From Lineus longissimus (lineage: Eukaryota > Nemertea > Pilidiophora > Heteronemertea > Lineidae), in NCBI RefSeq assembly GCF_910592395.1, contig NC_088312.1, positions 21,583,292 to 21,647,291 of the forward strand: a DNA stretch of 64,000 bases, given 5' to 3'. The notes beneath the pieces are model-generated. The model had not been told where the DNA came from, searched no databases, and saw only the letters and a list, made by a program, of their open reading frames with translations. The position numbers and the translations under genes are program-made. Of the stretch, positions 40,001 through 45,897 are shown in pieces (position 1 is the stretch's first letter; each line of letters starts with the position of its first letter).

Positions 40001-41775
40001 TTTGTAAATTTGGTGTAAATGACAGTTCGAATAGGCTTCAAGCGTGTTTAGCACTAGAAATTGCTTTTTAAGGACTTCTTGGTCGTAATGACGTCATTGC
40101 AAGGCTATCCAATCAAATCTCGGTATAGGTTCGTTAAGAATAAAGTGTTGGACATTTTTTCGCGGGGTCTGTGGTCAATCTGTAACCTCATAAATACTTC
40201 TGATGTACACTCATCAAAGAAAGTTAAGGACCACTTTTTATATTTAACATATTTTTTTACAGCACATATTAAGGACCAGTAGGACCTGTATGACCTCCAA
40301 GACACAGTAATCAATTTCACATGTTGTTTGTTCCAGTTGTTGCATAACTTCTTTCTAAACTTGTCACAACCTGAAAATGGGTGTTTTTGGTGTGTCAGCT
40401 GACCATATAAAGTGGTACAAAAGTCCATGCAAGTGCTTTTCCTTGCATTTCCCACCAAGCTCAGGCAGCATTCTGACAAGAGAGATGCCTAGATGCCACT
40501 TGAGTGAAGTAGAGGTTGCACGAGCCATAGGGATGCTGGAAGCTGGCTTCAGTCAGCGACGAGTAGCTGAGATGATGGGTGTGTCTCACAGTGTCATCGA
40601 CACCGGGAGACAGGGCGATACTCAGAGAGACCCCGTACTGGCCGCCCATCAGCAACAACTGCGAGGGATGACCGCTACTTAGTGACTCTGTGTCGTCGCA
40701 ACCGCTTCAGTAGTGCTCGCAGACTCAATAACCAATTCACTGCTGCAACTGGGGTGACGGTTTCAAATCAAACCATCCGTAACCGACTTCACAGAGCCGA
40801 CATCCATGCCAGGAGGCCACTGCAATGCATCCCATTAACCCCTGCTCACAGAAGAATCCGTCTCAATTGGGCTCGTGATCATGTGGGATGGAGCCACCAG
40901 CAATGGCGCCGTGTTCTGTTCTCAGATGAGAGCAGATTCAGCCTGGACCACAATGATGGACGTGTTAGAGTCTGGAGACAATCTGGAGTCTGGTCCTTAA
41001 TATGTGCTGTGAAAAAAATATGTTAAAAATAAAAAGTGGTCCTTAACTTTCTTTGATGAGTATATGTATGCCGCCCCTCCGATTTGAACAAAGTCATTAT
41101 TGGGCCTTACCTTCGCAACTCGTCCCAACTGTTTTTGTAAATCCACTCGGACATGTTTTAACATCATTTCCTCCGGCCTTCTGTATATCTGCCAAAGAGA
41201 TCACGGGTGGGCCTGAAAATAGAGAAGGTGTTGCGAATAGGTTTATCAACTTGCTTTAGTTTTAGTTTCAAAAGTTCTTTTATTTCTGAACATGCAGAGG
41301 AAATTGTACCTGCCGTAGATATTCCAACCAATGCATACAGCATATGCATCCTCAGAACTCTGGCTGACAGAGGACGATGCCAGCTTTATATAATAACTAC
41401 GGCTTGCAAGGCAGATGAATACTCTGAAACACCTTGAAGATGCCAATGGATGTAAACGAATTGTTCCATTCGATATTTGTGCTTCTGAGTACACCACATT
41501 ATTTGTTATTTAGGAAGATTGCAGCTGAATATAACTTTTAAATGGCACTTTTGAATGCGTTTTCAGAATCGAGGTCAAAAGAAGTAGTTTTTGGCATCAA
41601 TGACGTAAACAGTGGTGGATTTTCGCTAATGTTTTGCAGTCGATCCGAAGTGGCGGTTGTGTACATACCGCTTCCACTTATAGTCTGAGTCGCACCATTC
41701 GTGGCTGTGATAAGAAGACTTACTCCCATGAGGCCTTGGAAGGCCCACATGGTGAGAAGAGTCATGTTCTAGACC
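1..41775 (-). CDS. Giant secreted modular protein gene: signal peptide, microexons, PAN, 2x vWFA, TTKTP repeat array (3' end outside window)
   Basis: Seen: a minus-strand series of exons with consensus acceptors and donors, listed separately below. From the signal-peptide exon to the array nearly all are phase 1 at both ends (2 nt + codons + 1 nt), and joining them in order gives no stop. Order: signal peptide, four modules of short exons (Cys-Pro-Ser exon, Trp exon, Lys-rich exon, Gly/Ser/Thr exons), three copies of a three-exon Gly/Thr cassette, linker microexons, PAN-like exon, vWFA1 (two exons), vWFA2 (one exon), linker, then 28 Thr/Pro/Lys repeat exons. Known: signal peptide plus PAN and vWFA domains are typical of extracellular adhesion or matrix proteins, and Thr/Pro-rich repeats of mucin-like stalks. 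Inference: a secreted adhesive, mucus or matrix protein, perhaps immune-related. The first residue of each exon depends on the last base of the exon before it, so skipping can change junction residues as well as length. Last exon, stop and any C-terminal domain lie left of position 1. Confidence 0.8.
4686..8783. repeat. Higher-order duplication of a four-unit block in the array
   Basis: The units starting at 4686, 5196, 5709 and 6222 recur at 6735, 7245, 7758 and 8271, an offset of 2049 bp (510+513+513+513). Private variants recur in the same order: a shared TTCATAGCACATACC change, CGCGGACAGACC, GAGATCCGAAAATGGGGTCTTTG and ATACTATCTC in the second unit. The fourth units differ slightly. This is a recent block duplication by unequal exchange. 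Confidence 0.85.
14476..14499 (-). CDS. Exon 39: linker microexon before the repeat array
   Basis: 24 nt, acceptor TTTCATTTCAG and donor GTTG|GTGAGT, phase 1-1. Encodes GPKVPPAV, a Pro/Val linker that joins in frame to the first array exon (GGKTTKTPGG). Confidence 0.7.
14875..15465 (-). CDS. Exon 38: vWFA domain 2 (single exon, degenerate MIDAS)
   Basis: 591 nt, acceptor TATGTTTTCAG and donor GAGG|GTGAGT, phase 1-1, 197 residues. Strand order follows vWFA: KKFQFIITWDGSTNS (MIDAS position, DxSxN rather than DxSxS), SFKIGQGGLLLYVVHYNGGE, TLWIIGGYKIE (TDG position, Asp lost), IYFYYYAIGTTTDVAWW, then EYVKITITFSITKIISE (the usual last strand and helix). Both metal-coordinating motifs are altered, so a metal-independent binding or structural role is likely. 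Unlike vWFA1 it has no internal intron. The domain is unusually rich in Ile, Thr, Tyr and Trp. Confidence 0.75.
15654..15668 (-). CDS. Possible 15-nt microexon between vWFA1 and vWFA2
   Basis: 15 nt between CATCCCTAG and GTAAGT, phase 1-1, encoding (A/G)IVNK. Very short, so it may be chance. Omitting it does not break the frame. Confidence 0.25.
15894..16138 (-). CDS. Exon 37: vWFA domain 1, C-terminal half
   Basis: 245 nt, acceptor TCTCTTCCTACAG and donor ACG|GTAAGA, phase 2 in and phase 1 out. Joined to exon 36 through an Arg codon it reads GRGMIMWGGFACGTSWEF (TDG-strand position, with the usual Asp replaced), then RIYYFAIGSNTDM, the typical vWFA 'AIG' strand, and a final helix region. The MIDAS is therefore only partly conserved: DxSxS is intact but the Asp of the TDG loop is missing, so metal binding is uncertain. 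Confidence 0.75.
16403..16727 (-). CDS. Exon 36: vWFA domain 1, N-terminal half
   Basis: 325 nt, acceptor TTTGGATTCTAG and donor GGAAG|GTTTGT, enters in phase 1 and leaves in phase 2. Encodes DLIFILDASSSSSSAGFKQG..., matching the first strand and MIDAS motif (DxSxS: D-A-S-S-S) of von Willebrand factor A domains, then the amphipathic FLVFMLQSFTLG helix and a RIKLVYCSG strand. With exon 37 it makes a domain of about 190 residues, the usual vWFA size. Confidence 0.78.
16992..17288 (-). CDS. Exon 35: PAN/apple-like domain
   Basis: 297 nt, acceptor TTTCTCTATTTATCAG and donor ACAG|GTATGC, phase 1-1, 99 residues. Cysteines fall as CMEFL..., VECRDWCEKEKTC, KACIQH, GTCAY and DECRN. The AVECRDWC stretch, with a Cys a few residues on and later paired Cys, is the usual PAN/apple signature, here with seven cysteines. 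PAN domains bind protein or carbohydrate in secreted proteins. It sits between the repeat exons and the vWFA domains, consistent with one extracellular protein. Alternative: another short Cys-rich lectin-like fold. A profile search would decide. Confidence 0.72.
17957..17980 (-). CDS. Exon 34: 24-nt linker microexon (tentative)
   Basis: 24 nt, donor AGCA|GTAAGT and acceptor GACGGTTCAG with a poor pyrimidine tract, phase 1-1. Encodes (N)TQFAPA before the PAN-like exon. Confidence 0.5.
18672..18692 (-). CDS. Exon 33: 21-nt microexon
   Basis: 21 nt between TTCATTTTTCAG and GTAAGT, phase 1-1. Encodes ANTAASC. Confidence 0.6.
18977..19018 (-). CDS. Exon 32: cassette A, exon 3 with diverged 3' half
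   Basis: 42 nt, acceptor TTTTACTTTAG and donor ATAG|GTAAGT, phase 1-1. Encodes GGNYKASGTPAPNI. The first nine residues match exons 26 and 29, but the glycine run is replaced by PAPNI and a different donor, so this is the boundary of the triplicated block. Confidence 0.72.
   Translation of the reverse strand: MEIIRLQELRHQI
19488..19517 (-). CDS. Exon 31: cassette A, exon 2
   Basis: 30 nt, phase 1-1. Encodes (I/V)KEGNAGRVT. Confidence 0.74.
19761..20163 (-). mobile_element. TRIM-type miniature LTR retrotransposon with a tRNA-like sequence in each LTR
   Basis: Two direct repeats, 19761-19898 and 20032-20163, flank a 133-bp interior. On the minus strand each repeat starts TGTAGTGG and ends GTTACA. 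The interior begins TT then TGGCGCCCAACGTGG (20029-20015), the shape of a retroviral-type primer binding site, and ends in a purine tract, AACAGGGGGAGTA. A 4-bp target duplication ATCA flanks it (19757-19760, 20164-20167), and the empty site is present in the paralogous cassettes B and C. No coding capacity. Each LTR contains a tRNA-like stretch with A box (TAGCTCAGTCGG) and B box (GTTCAATCC). Known: TRIMs are non-autonomous LTR elements, and plant Cassandra TRIMs carry 5S rRNA sequence in the LTR. A tRNA-like LTR would be an analogous case. Confidence 0.8.
20267..20290 (-). CDS. Exon 30: cassette A, exon 1
   Basis: 24 nt, phase 1-1. Encodes VKEAGGTA. It lies just upstream (in transcription) of the TRIM insertion at 19761-20163, which is absent from cassettes B and C. 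Confidence 0.74.
21445..21501 (-). CDS. Exon 29: cassette B, exon 3 (Gly/Ser/Thr)
   Basis: 57 nt, phase 1-1. Encodes GGNYKASGTGGGGGTSSVT, one residue different from exon 26. Confidence 0.75.
21967..21996 (-). CDS. Exon 28: cassette B, exon 2
   Basis: 30 nt, phase 1-1. Encodes (I/V)KEGNAGRVT, as exon 25. Confidence 0.74.
22338..22361 (-). CDS. Exon 27: cassette B, exon 1
   Basis: 24 nt, phase 1-1. Encodes VKAAGGTA, same splice sites as exon 24. Confidence 0.74.
23517..23573 (-). CDS. Exon 26: cassette C, exon 3 (Gly/Ser/Thr)
   Basis: 57 nt, acceptor TTTTACTTTAG and donor ACAG|GTATGT, phase 1-1. Encodes GGSYKASGTGGGGGTSSVT. Confidence 0.75.
24045..24074 (-). CDS. Exon 25: cassette C, exon 2
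   Basis: 30 nt, acceptor TTGTGTTTCAG and donor ACAG|GTATGG, phase 1-1. Encodes (I/V)KEGNAGRVT. Confidence 0.74.
24417..24440 (-). CDS. Exon 24: cassette C, exon 1
   Basis: 24 nt, acceptor TTTTCATCAG and donor GCAA|GTAAGT, phase 1-1. Encodes VKAAGGTA. First of three near-identical 2.07-kb cassettes in transcription order. Confidence 0.74.
25547..25612 (-). CDS. Exon 23: expanded Gly/Ser/Thr exon of module 4
   Basis: 66 nt, phase 1-1, acceptor CATTCCAG and donor ACAG|GTATAT. Starts VEASGTTGGGSS and ends TGGGSSTSVT. Compared with exon 18 it carries an extra six-residue (STGGGS-type) internal repeat, so repeat number changes inside an exon as well as between exons. Confidence 0.75.
25665..26385. 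repeat. 116-bp minisatellite, left block
   Basis: About six copies of a 116-bp unit (TTTGAATATCTTCAGTC, TTTGACTTCGTAGTTG, ... TTTAAACATAGTGGG). It lies in the intron between exons 22 and 23 and is interrupted at 26386 by an interspersed repeat. Confidence 0.85.
26386..27908. mobile_element. (GTC)n-bearing interspersed repeat inserted into the minisatellite
   Basis: Starts GGCTCACCGTAGG and ends TACGGTGAGC followed by ACAATGGCCCCTGGCCG, so the ends carry a short inverted repeat (GCTCACCGTA). Contains a CGTCGTC run near 26420 and repeated motifs (TGGCACGTTTCTCAACC, GGCCACCAGG, CAAGGTCGCAGAGGTC) shared with 33960-35124 and 54590-55705. No transposase seen. Non-autonomous element of unknown family. 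Confidence 0.7.
27909..28830. repeat. 116-bp minisatellite, right block
   Basis: About eight further copies of the same 116-bp unit, resuming exactly after the inserted element. One or two more copies occur at about 30940-31090 in the duplicated neighbouring block. Confidence 0.85.
28991..29029 (-). CDS. Exon 22: Gly/Ser exon of module 4
   Basis: 39 nt, phase 1-1. Encodes VKPGASGGSVTIT, identical in protein to exon 17, although the codons differ (CCGGTGGATCA against AGGGGGCTCA). This silent divergence favours protein-level constraint. Confidence 0.74.
29287..29310 (-). CDS. Exon 21: Lys-rich exon of module 4
   Basis: 24 nt, phase 1-1. Encodes (L)KGKKGTA, with donor GCAG|GTACGA as in exon 16. 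Confidence 0.72.
29627..29662 (-). CDS. Exon 20: Trp exon of module 4
   Basis: 36 nt, phase 1-1. Encodes (L)SASKWNEFLTW. Poly-T acceptor and TGGC|GTGAGT donor as in exon 15. Confidence 0.75.
30131..30217 (-). CDS. Exon 19: Cys-Pro-Ser exon of module 4
   Basis: 87 nt, phase 1-1, same splice sites as exon 14. Encodes EYMISLTELGKIKV, then TTCPSMSTKKGNDCA. It differs from exon 14 mainly at Arg/Met and Ile/Val, so the 28.8-30.3 and 31.1-32.5 kb blocks are recent paralogues. Confidence 0.78.
30835..30882 (-). CDS. Exon 18: Gly/Ser/Thr exon of module 3
   Basis: 48 nt, acceptor TATTCCAG and donor ACAG|GTATGT, phase 1-1. Encodes VEASGTTGGGSTTSVT. Shares its SVT-G ending and flanks with exons 23, 26 and 29. 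Confidence 0.75.
31460..31498 (-). CDS. Exon 17: Gly/Ser exon of module 3
   Basis: 39 nt, acceptor TTATTTCAG and donor ACAG|GTTGGC (weaker GT context, conserved in the paralogue exon 22), phase 1-1. Encodes VKPGASGGSVTIT. Confidence 0.7.
31754..31777 (-). CDS. Exon 16: Lys-rich exon of module 3
   Basis: 24 nt, acceptor TTTTTTCTCCGTCAG and donor GCAG|GTACGA, phase 1-1. Encodes (L)KSKKGTA. Paralogous to exon 21. Confidence 0.72.
32087..32122 (-). CDS. Exon 15: Trp exon of module 3
   Basis: 36 nt, poly-T then CAG acceptor and TGGC|GTGAGT donor, phase 1-1. Encodes (L)STSKWNEFLTW. Paralogous to exon 20, with Ala replaced by Thr. Confidence 0.75.
32372..32458 (-). CDS. Exon 14: Cys-Pro-Ser exon of module 3
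   Basis: 87 nt, acceptor TTTAAAACAG and donor GCTC|GTAAGT, phase 1-1. Encodes EYRISLTELGKIKI, then TTCPSMSTKKGNDCA. Nearly identical to exon 19 of module 4. Same (I)SL.EL.KI...TCPS...C pattern as exons 2 and 8. Confidence 0.78.
32974..32997 (-). CDS. Exon 13: Thr-rich microexon
   Basis: 24 nt, acceptor ATTTTACAG and donor GAAG|GTAAGA, phase 1-1. Encodes (E/K)TTTTVTE, a mucin-like Thr run closing module 2. Confidence 0.68.
33364..33375 (-). CDS. Exon 12: 12-nt microexon (tentative)
   Basis: 12 nt between CTCATTTCAG and GTAAGT, phase 1-1. Encodes (I/V)KMS. Consensus splice sites and phase are the only evidence. Confidence 0.45.
33694..33711 (-). CDS. Exon 11: 18-nt microexon
   Basis: 18 nt between TTATTCCAG and GTGAGT, phase 1-1. 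Encodes EKVNGK. It is separated from exon 10 by an intron enlarged by a (GTC)n repeat element at 33960-35124. Confidence 0.55.
33960..35124. mobile_element. (GTC)n-bearing interspersed repeat, copy 2
   Basis: Begins TTAGCTCACCTCTTAGCAG then AGGTGAGCTTA (a short hairpin), has a long CGTCGTC run (34015-34095), and ends ATGAGGTGAGCACAATGG then CCCTGGCCATTTC. Near-identical to 54590-55705. Flanked by a duplicated sequence of about 150 bp (33810-33958 and 35150-35290). Lies in the intron between exons 10 and 11. Confidence 0.75.
36177..36200 (-). CDS. Exon 10: Lys-rich exon of module 2
   Basis: 24 nt, acceptor TTTTCATCAG and donor ATAG|GTAAGT, phase 1-1. Encodes GKTKNIKI, in the position of the KGKKGTA exons of modules 3 and 4. 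Confidence 0.7.
36533..36562 (-). CDS. Exon 9: Trp exon of module 2
   Basis: 30 nt, acceptor TTTTCAG and donor GGG|GTAAGT, phase 1-1. Encodes VTSYNDLVAW, the same length and terminal Trp as exon 3. Confidence 0.72.
37290..37379 (-). CDS. Exon 8: Cys-Pro-Ser exon of module 2
   Basis: 90 nt, acceptor CTTTAG and donor GAGG|GTAAGT, phase 1-1. Encodes VDFLPKSEFAKIGAGS then TCPSGTKEKNNC. It matches exon 2 in the K(I)G...TCPSG...C spacing and opens the second module. Confidence 0.78.
37829..37849 (-). CDS. Exon 7: 21-nt Gly/Thr/Gln microexon (tentative)
   Basis: 21 nt between TTCCACATTTGAG and GTGAGT, phase 1-1. Encodes (S/G)GTTQTQ. The acceptor is GAG rather than CAG, so the call is weaker, but composition and phase fit its neighbours. 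Confidence 0.45.
38329..38361 (-). CDS. Exon 6: Ser/Gln-rich exon
   Basis: 33 nt, acceptor TTTTTTCCAG and donor AAA|GTAAGT, phase 1-1. Encodes VQGSSSSTSQQ, a low-complexity Ser/Gln linker in the position of the Gly/Ser/Thr exons of modules 3 and 4. Confidence 0.7.
38728..38739 (-). CDS. Exon 5: 12-nt microexon (tentative)
   Basis: 12 nt between TTTCCAG and GTAAGA, phase 1-1, encoding (S)TQT after exon 4. Supported only by splice consensus and compatible phase. Confidence 0.45.
39204..39251 (-). CDS. Exon 4: Lys/Ser/Thr exon
   Basis: 48 nt, phase 1-1, acceptor TTTTTTTTCATCAG and donor CAT|GTAAGT. Encodes AQGKNIGIKLEASTSS. Its start resembles the Lys-rich third exon of the other modules (GKTKNIKI, KGKKGTA). 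Confidence 0.7.
39774..39803 (-). CDS. Exon 3: Trp exon of module 1
   Basis: 30 nt, phase 1-1, TTTTCAG acceptor and GGG|GTATG donor. Encodes VTDVGKFNSW. It lies directly after the Cys exon and ends in Trp, as do the equivalent exons of modules 2-4. Confidence 0.7.
40208..41062 (+). mobile_element. Non-autonomous Tc1/mariner-type transposon
   Basis: Terminal inverted repeats of about 75 bp (ACTCATCAAAGAAAGTTAAG..., read inward from 40209 and from 41061) are flanked by TA dinucleotides, the Tc1/mariner target. It sits in the intron between exons 2 and 3. The body holds the remains of a transposase (see next entry). Confidence 0.85.
40485..41000 (+). pseudogene. Truncated Tc1-like transposase
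   Basis: Starts MPRCHLSEVEVARAIGMLEA with the helix-turn-helix FSQRRVAEMMGVSHSVI, then breaks: after about residue 40 the frame reads DTGRQGDTQ and stops. A second frame from 40682 encodes LCRRNRFSSARRLNNQF and the first catalytic region, LFSDESRFSL. The segment with the remaining catalytic acidic residues is deleted and runs straight into the right inverted repeat. It cannot encode an active enzyme. Alternative: a deletion derivative mobilised in trans. Confidence 0.85.
41111..41212 (-). CDS. Exon 2: Cys-Pro-Ser exon of module 1
   Basis: 102 nt, TTTTCAG acceptor and GAAG|GTAAGG donor, phase 1-1. It encodes 34 residues including PPVISLADIQKAGG and TCPSGFTKTVGTSC. The pattern (I/V)SL.(E/D)(L/I).K(I/A) followed by TCPS...C recurs in exons 8, 14 and 19, marking the start of each of four modules. 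No known domain recognised. Confidence 0.75.
41669..41775 (-). CDS. Exon 1 (first coding): signal peptide
   Basis: An acceptor (TTTCAG) precedes position 41775, so a 5' UTR exon must lie upstream. The ATG is at 41765-41763. The peptide opens MTLLTMWAFQGLMGVSLLIT, followed by ATNGATQTISGS: a short polar start, a hydrophobic core and a small-residue region, which is a classical signal peptide with likely cleavage near ATNGA. The donor G|GTATGT leaves phase 1, matching all downstream exons. The coding part is 97 nt. The ATG is chosen because it is the first in the exon and places the hydrophobic segment at the N terminus. Confidence 0.8.
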
Positions 41776-43421
41776 CTGAAAGATGAAACAATGTACTATG
41801 TAAATTGTATATATTTTCAATATCTCTAGAGGTAGTATTTGCAGTATTTTCCACCCATTCTTTGTCTCACCATACAAATTACAATTTTCTTTATGATCAT
41901 GTTTGAGAGAGGTTGTCATTGCCCTTCCTGCGCACTTTATTTTTATTTGGTTTTGTGAATGCAATTGAGCATTAACTATGCTTTCAAAAGGGTTCCATGG
42001 TCTAATGATAATTTATGGCAAACCTGAAACATCGTCACCAATTAATATACGGTATTGTTAATGTGAAAGTTAATTCTAAATCTAAGTTGTCTAAGATGTT
42101 GGGTGTGGTATTTTGCAGAGCCAAAAGAAATCAGAATATTTTTTCTTTGGTCAAAGCCTAAATAAGAGGAAATCTTTTCGTCATGAATTTCTTCCATAGA
42201 CGCTCAAGTGTATGCTGTTCTTTAAGACAATCTGTTCCGCATCTACGACAAGCCGTTGATAAAAAATGCAAAAACTTACCCAGATTAGATATACCCTCTT
42301 TTTTTGTTGGTTTCCCCGAGAGATTAAAAATAGAACTGCGCGCTCTGGAACCAAACCTGGCGCAATGGCCAAACCTACTTGCCAAACCCTAATAAAATAA
42401 TAGGAAACTTCTGGGACCAATTGAAATAGATGAAAGGTAGGATAGACCACTTAAACATGGTTTCAAATATTCAATAGAATTTAAAAACATTCCTGTGTTA
42501 AGGTGCATTGTTTCTGAATAATGTCGAAGTTGACCTAAGACATTGAGCCATCGGCGTTTTTTCGACACTATCGTGCGATAATACAGATATATGCAACCCT
42601 TTTGGTTAAAAAATCAAAAACTTTGAAATCAGTTTCGAATTCGTTAGCCTTAAAGCGATGCCCTCCAAAACGGCAGGTGGCTGTAAAGTTTTAATTGGCA
42701 TTTCAAAATGACAACTCAACAAGGACGATTGCCGTTTTAGATTGATGATTTGATTCATATGACTCGCACGTCGATGGCCAAATTAAACTGACGAGTTGCT
42801 CTGGATCGATGGGGTGTACTGCGCATCGGCTTGAGCTCGATAGGCCTAGGAAGGAGAGAATGATGGTCTTGCGTTCTGGGTTGTGAATGTACTGTTGGAT
42901 TATGAGAAGATTAAAAGAAAAATCTCTCAGATACTAGAAGTAGACATGGTACTATACCAGTACACTAATTACAGCATAATTTCATATTTATCGCACGCTT
43001 CAGCTTTGATATAACATGTATGATAGCAACCAAAATCATTTTTTTACTCTGAATTGTAAAGATGACACCACAGTTCGCACTTTAATACGTTTTCTATAAA
43101 GCGCATATCGCCCTCCTCGAGCTATTTACTCTATGACTTAGTTGGGGTTCGAGCTTTTGATAAATATGTTTACGTTTTCGGAGAGTGTACGTTTATTTCC
43201 TGGCCTCGACTATTCAGAATTATATAGTAAATAGGTCATCACCTACATAAAGAAAGTACTTTAAAAATTACACAATATGGTATTATGATGACTCCTCGTG
43301 ATATGTCAAGTTTTTTTTATGTGCGTGAATTGATAATATATTGGCCTACTTAAAATGTTAGTAAACTACATGTGCTTGCAAGGAAAAACATTGTAGGCTA
43401 TGATATCGTCCACTCGGCAAG
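41776..43421. other. Intergenic region between two divergent genes
   Basis: About 1.6 kb separates the first coding exon of the large minus-strand gene from the ATG of the plus-strand acyl-CoA synthetase. It must hold at least the 5' UTR exon of the former and the promoters of both. Short open frames around 42158-42450 resemble no family I recognise. Confidence 0.5.
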
Positions 43422-45711
43422 ATGGCGGAACCTATTTCCTTCGACATTAAGCCATGCAGCGCGGCTCTGACTCAGAGCCACTTCATAATTGACGACCAGC
43501 CTCCAATATGTTCAGCGACAATGGCCGGACTTTTCGTGCGCACTTGCAAGAAATACGGCAACAAAGATGCTTTAGTTTTCCGCCATCCTGACTCGGACAG
43601 ATTGAGTGTGACATTCACAGAGTTGTTGAACGGGGCAGAAGCGGTGGCTGACGTGTTGATGGCATCTGGCGTCGAAGTAGGAGATACGGTAGGAATAATC
43701 GGGCCGAACTGCCCCGAGTGGGTGATGGCTGAGTATGGTGTGTGTCTAACTGGTGGAGTTGGTGTCCGCCTCTTTTCTGCTTCCAAATCTGTCGATGATC
43801 TGCGGTTCGTTACCTCCAAGGCTGATTGCAAAGGGATCCTGTTTCACCCAGGTCGCGATGGAGAATTTCAGGAATTGATCGAATCCTTCTTATCCGGCGT
43901 CAACGCCTTAGATTTTGTATTTTCACTGACTGATCTTAATAGGAAGTTTAAGTGCTTGGATGTCATGCATTTGGCATTAACAGATTCCGAAAGTTACCAA
44001 AAGAAGAAACTCGAGGAACGCCTGAAAAAAATTGCGGCGACGGACATTGTTTCAATATACCTTACATCAGGTAGTACCGGCTTCCCAAAGCTTGTTGCTT
44101 TGAACAGTGTAAACATTTTGAATCAGTGTCCCGGACAGTTAGCTAGATATGGATTGAAGGGCGATGACATACTTCTCACTGATCGACCCTTCTCTCATGT
44201 CGGGTCCTTCTCCCACTTCACGGTCTGCCCGGGGCTGACCAGGATTATCATCGACCCTAACGTCAGCATGAACCCAAACAACGCAGAATACGTCTTCAGA
44301 GTCATTGAAGAGGAGAAGCCAACGTCGGCGCTGCTGTTTTTATATCTCTTGCACAAGTATCTCGAAATTAAAGAAACTGCCAAGTACAACTTGAAAACTT
44401 TGAAATTGATCATGACGGGAGGCCAGCCTACACCAAGAGATGTCATAGACCGGGTACTGCAATATGTTCCAGTCCAACATCTGTATGGGTCTACGGAACT
44501 GTCCGGTGGCGCAATTATTGCCAGTTTGCCGACTGATGATTTGGATGTGCAGCGAAACAACACGGGGTATCCGATGCCCCTGACTGAGATGAAAATCGTA
44601 GATGAAGCGGGTGAAGTGTGTCCAACTGGAGACCACGGGGAGCTCTACGTCAAGACACCACTAGCGCTGGTATGTATGCACATGCTGTATGGTATATTTG
44701 AAATAGATGTACACACTAACAATCATAAACTTAATACAAGTCGTGTATTTCAAAGAGTTTAACAACCAAACGTTTTCACCCCTTGGTTTATGGCTTCACA
44801 TAAAACCGGTCGATTACCTGTTATCATCTCCTGTCACGAAGTCAAAGGACTGACCTCTTGTCTGATCCCGAGGACAACAGAGCCATTCAAAAGGAAGCGT
44901 GCTCCAAATATACTTTCACCATTGTCTACTCTACGCCTCGCCAAGAATTTACACCTGACTGTCATCTTTTTTCCTAGGTTTGCTACTGGAAGGACGAGGA
45001 GAAGACCAATTCTGTCAAAACGAAAGATGGTTGGTACAAAACAGGTGACGTCGCTATAATGAACGAACACGGTTATGTCAAAATATTGGGGAGGAAGGAT
45101 GACGCCATTCAAAGGGCAGCGATTAAGATATTCCCGGCGGTAGTAGAAAAGCATCTGCTTCAGCTCGAGGAGATAGACAAGGTATAGACTGTTTTCTGAT
45201 TAACGCATGTCCTATATTATACTCTTGTTTTACATTTCTTCATTTCAAGACGCTCTCTAGCATCTCTACACAATTTGAAGTTTTCCAATTCAATTACAAA
45301 TTTCTCATATTTGACGAACGGCGTAGACCTTTAACATGTTTAAGCATCATTGTTCTTTTCTCTGAACCGAAACGTGCCTGGTCTATTTTGTCACCTTGTT
45401 AGCAATGGCAAATTATGTTCTCTTACCAATGATGCTTTCTATTTTTGTTTCAGGCCGTGGTAGTAGGAGTGCCAGATGAGGCCTACGGTGAAGAGTTGTG
45501 TGCCTGCATCATACCCAAACAAGTCAGTCCTCAGCAAACTCTAGATGAGATCAAACAACTTAAGAGAAAGGTCAGAGAGTGTAGCGCTGGTTACTTGTAT
45601 GATGTTAACTACGTCCTGGTCTGGGACAGCCTGCCGTTGAACGCCAATCAGAAGCTTGATCGGAAGCGTGTGAAAGAGATGGCGGCAGAACAAGTGCACC
45701 TTGGTATTTGA
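43422..45711 (+). CDS. Acyl-CoA synthetase, ACSF2-like (three exons)
   Basis: Exons 43422-44669, 44978-45181 and 45454-45711, all phase 0 with GT-AG borders, giving 569 residues, normal for this family. It activates a carboxylic acid with ATP to an acyl-adenylate and transfers the acyl group to CoA. Motifs: phosphate loop LTSGSTGFPK (about 214-223), LYGSTELSG (354-362), GWYKTGD (434-440), ILGRKDDAIQR (451-461) and a C-terminal NANQKLDR whose Lys (about 551) is the usual adenylation lysine. Small deviations: GSTG for GTTG, and Ala replacing the Gly of the hinge-following loop (RAAIKIFP). ATG chosen: first in frame, in AAGATGG context, upstream of the conserved N domain. No clear mitochondrial presequence. 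Substrate is inferred as medium-chain fatty acid only from overall resemblance. Confidence 0.88.
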
Positions 45712-45897
45712 GAATGAAATGTTTTGTTGAAACAAATTGGAGATGTTTTCCTGTTGTACATAGCTAAGAAGCTGGTTACTCAAGTACATACGTATGTCAG
45801 ATGTTGTTGTTTTGCAAGCAGTCTTCATGTTTGTAACCCTTACTGAGAGATTTTCGATGTTTTATAGAGCATTTCACGACATCTCCGCAATCATTTT

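Noticed and set aside
42158-42450. Overlapping open frames on both strands
   Set aside because: No recognisable family, no splice signals in register, and each strand is equally open.
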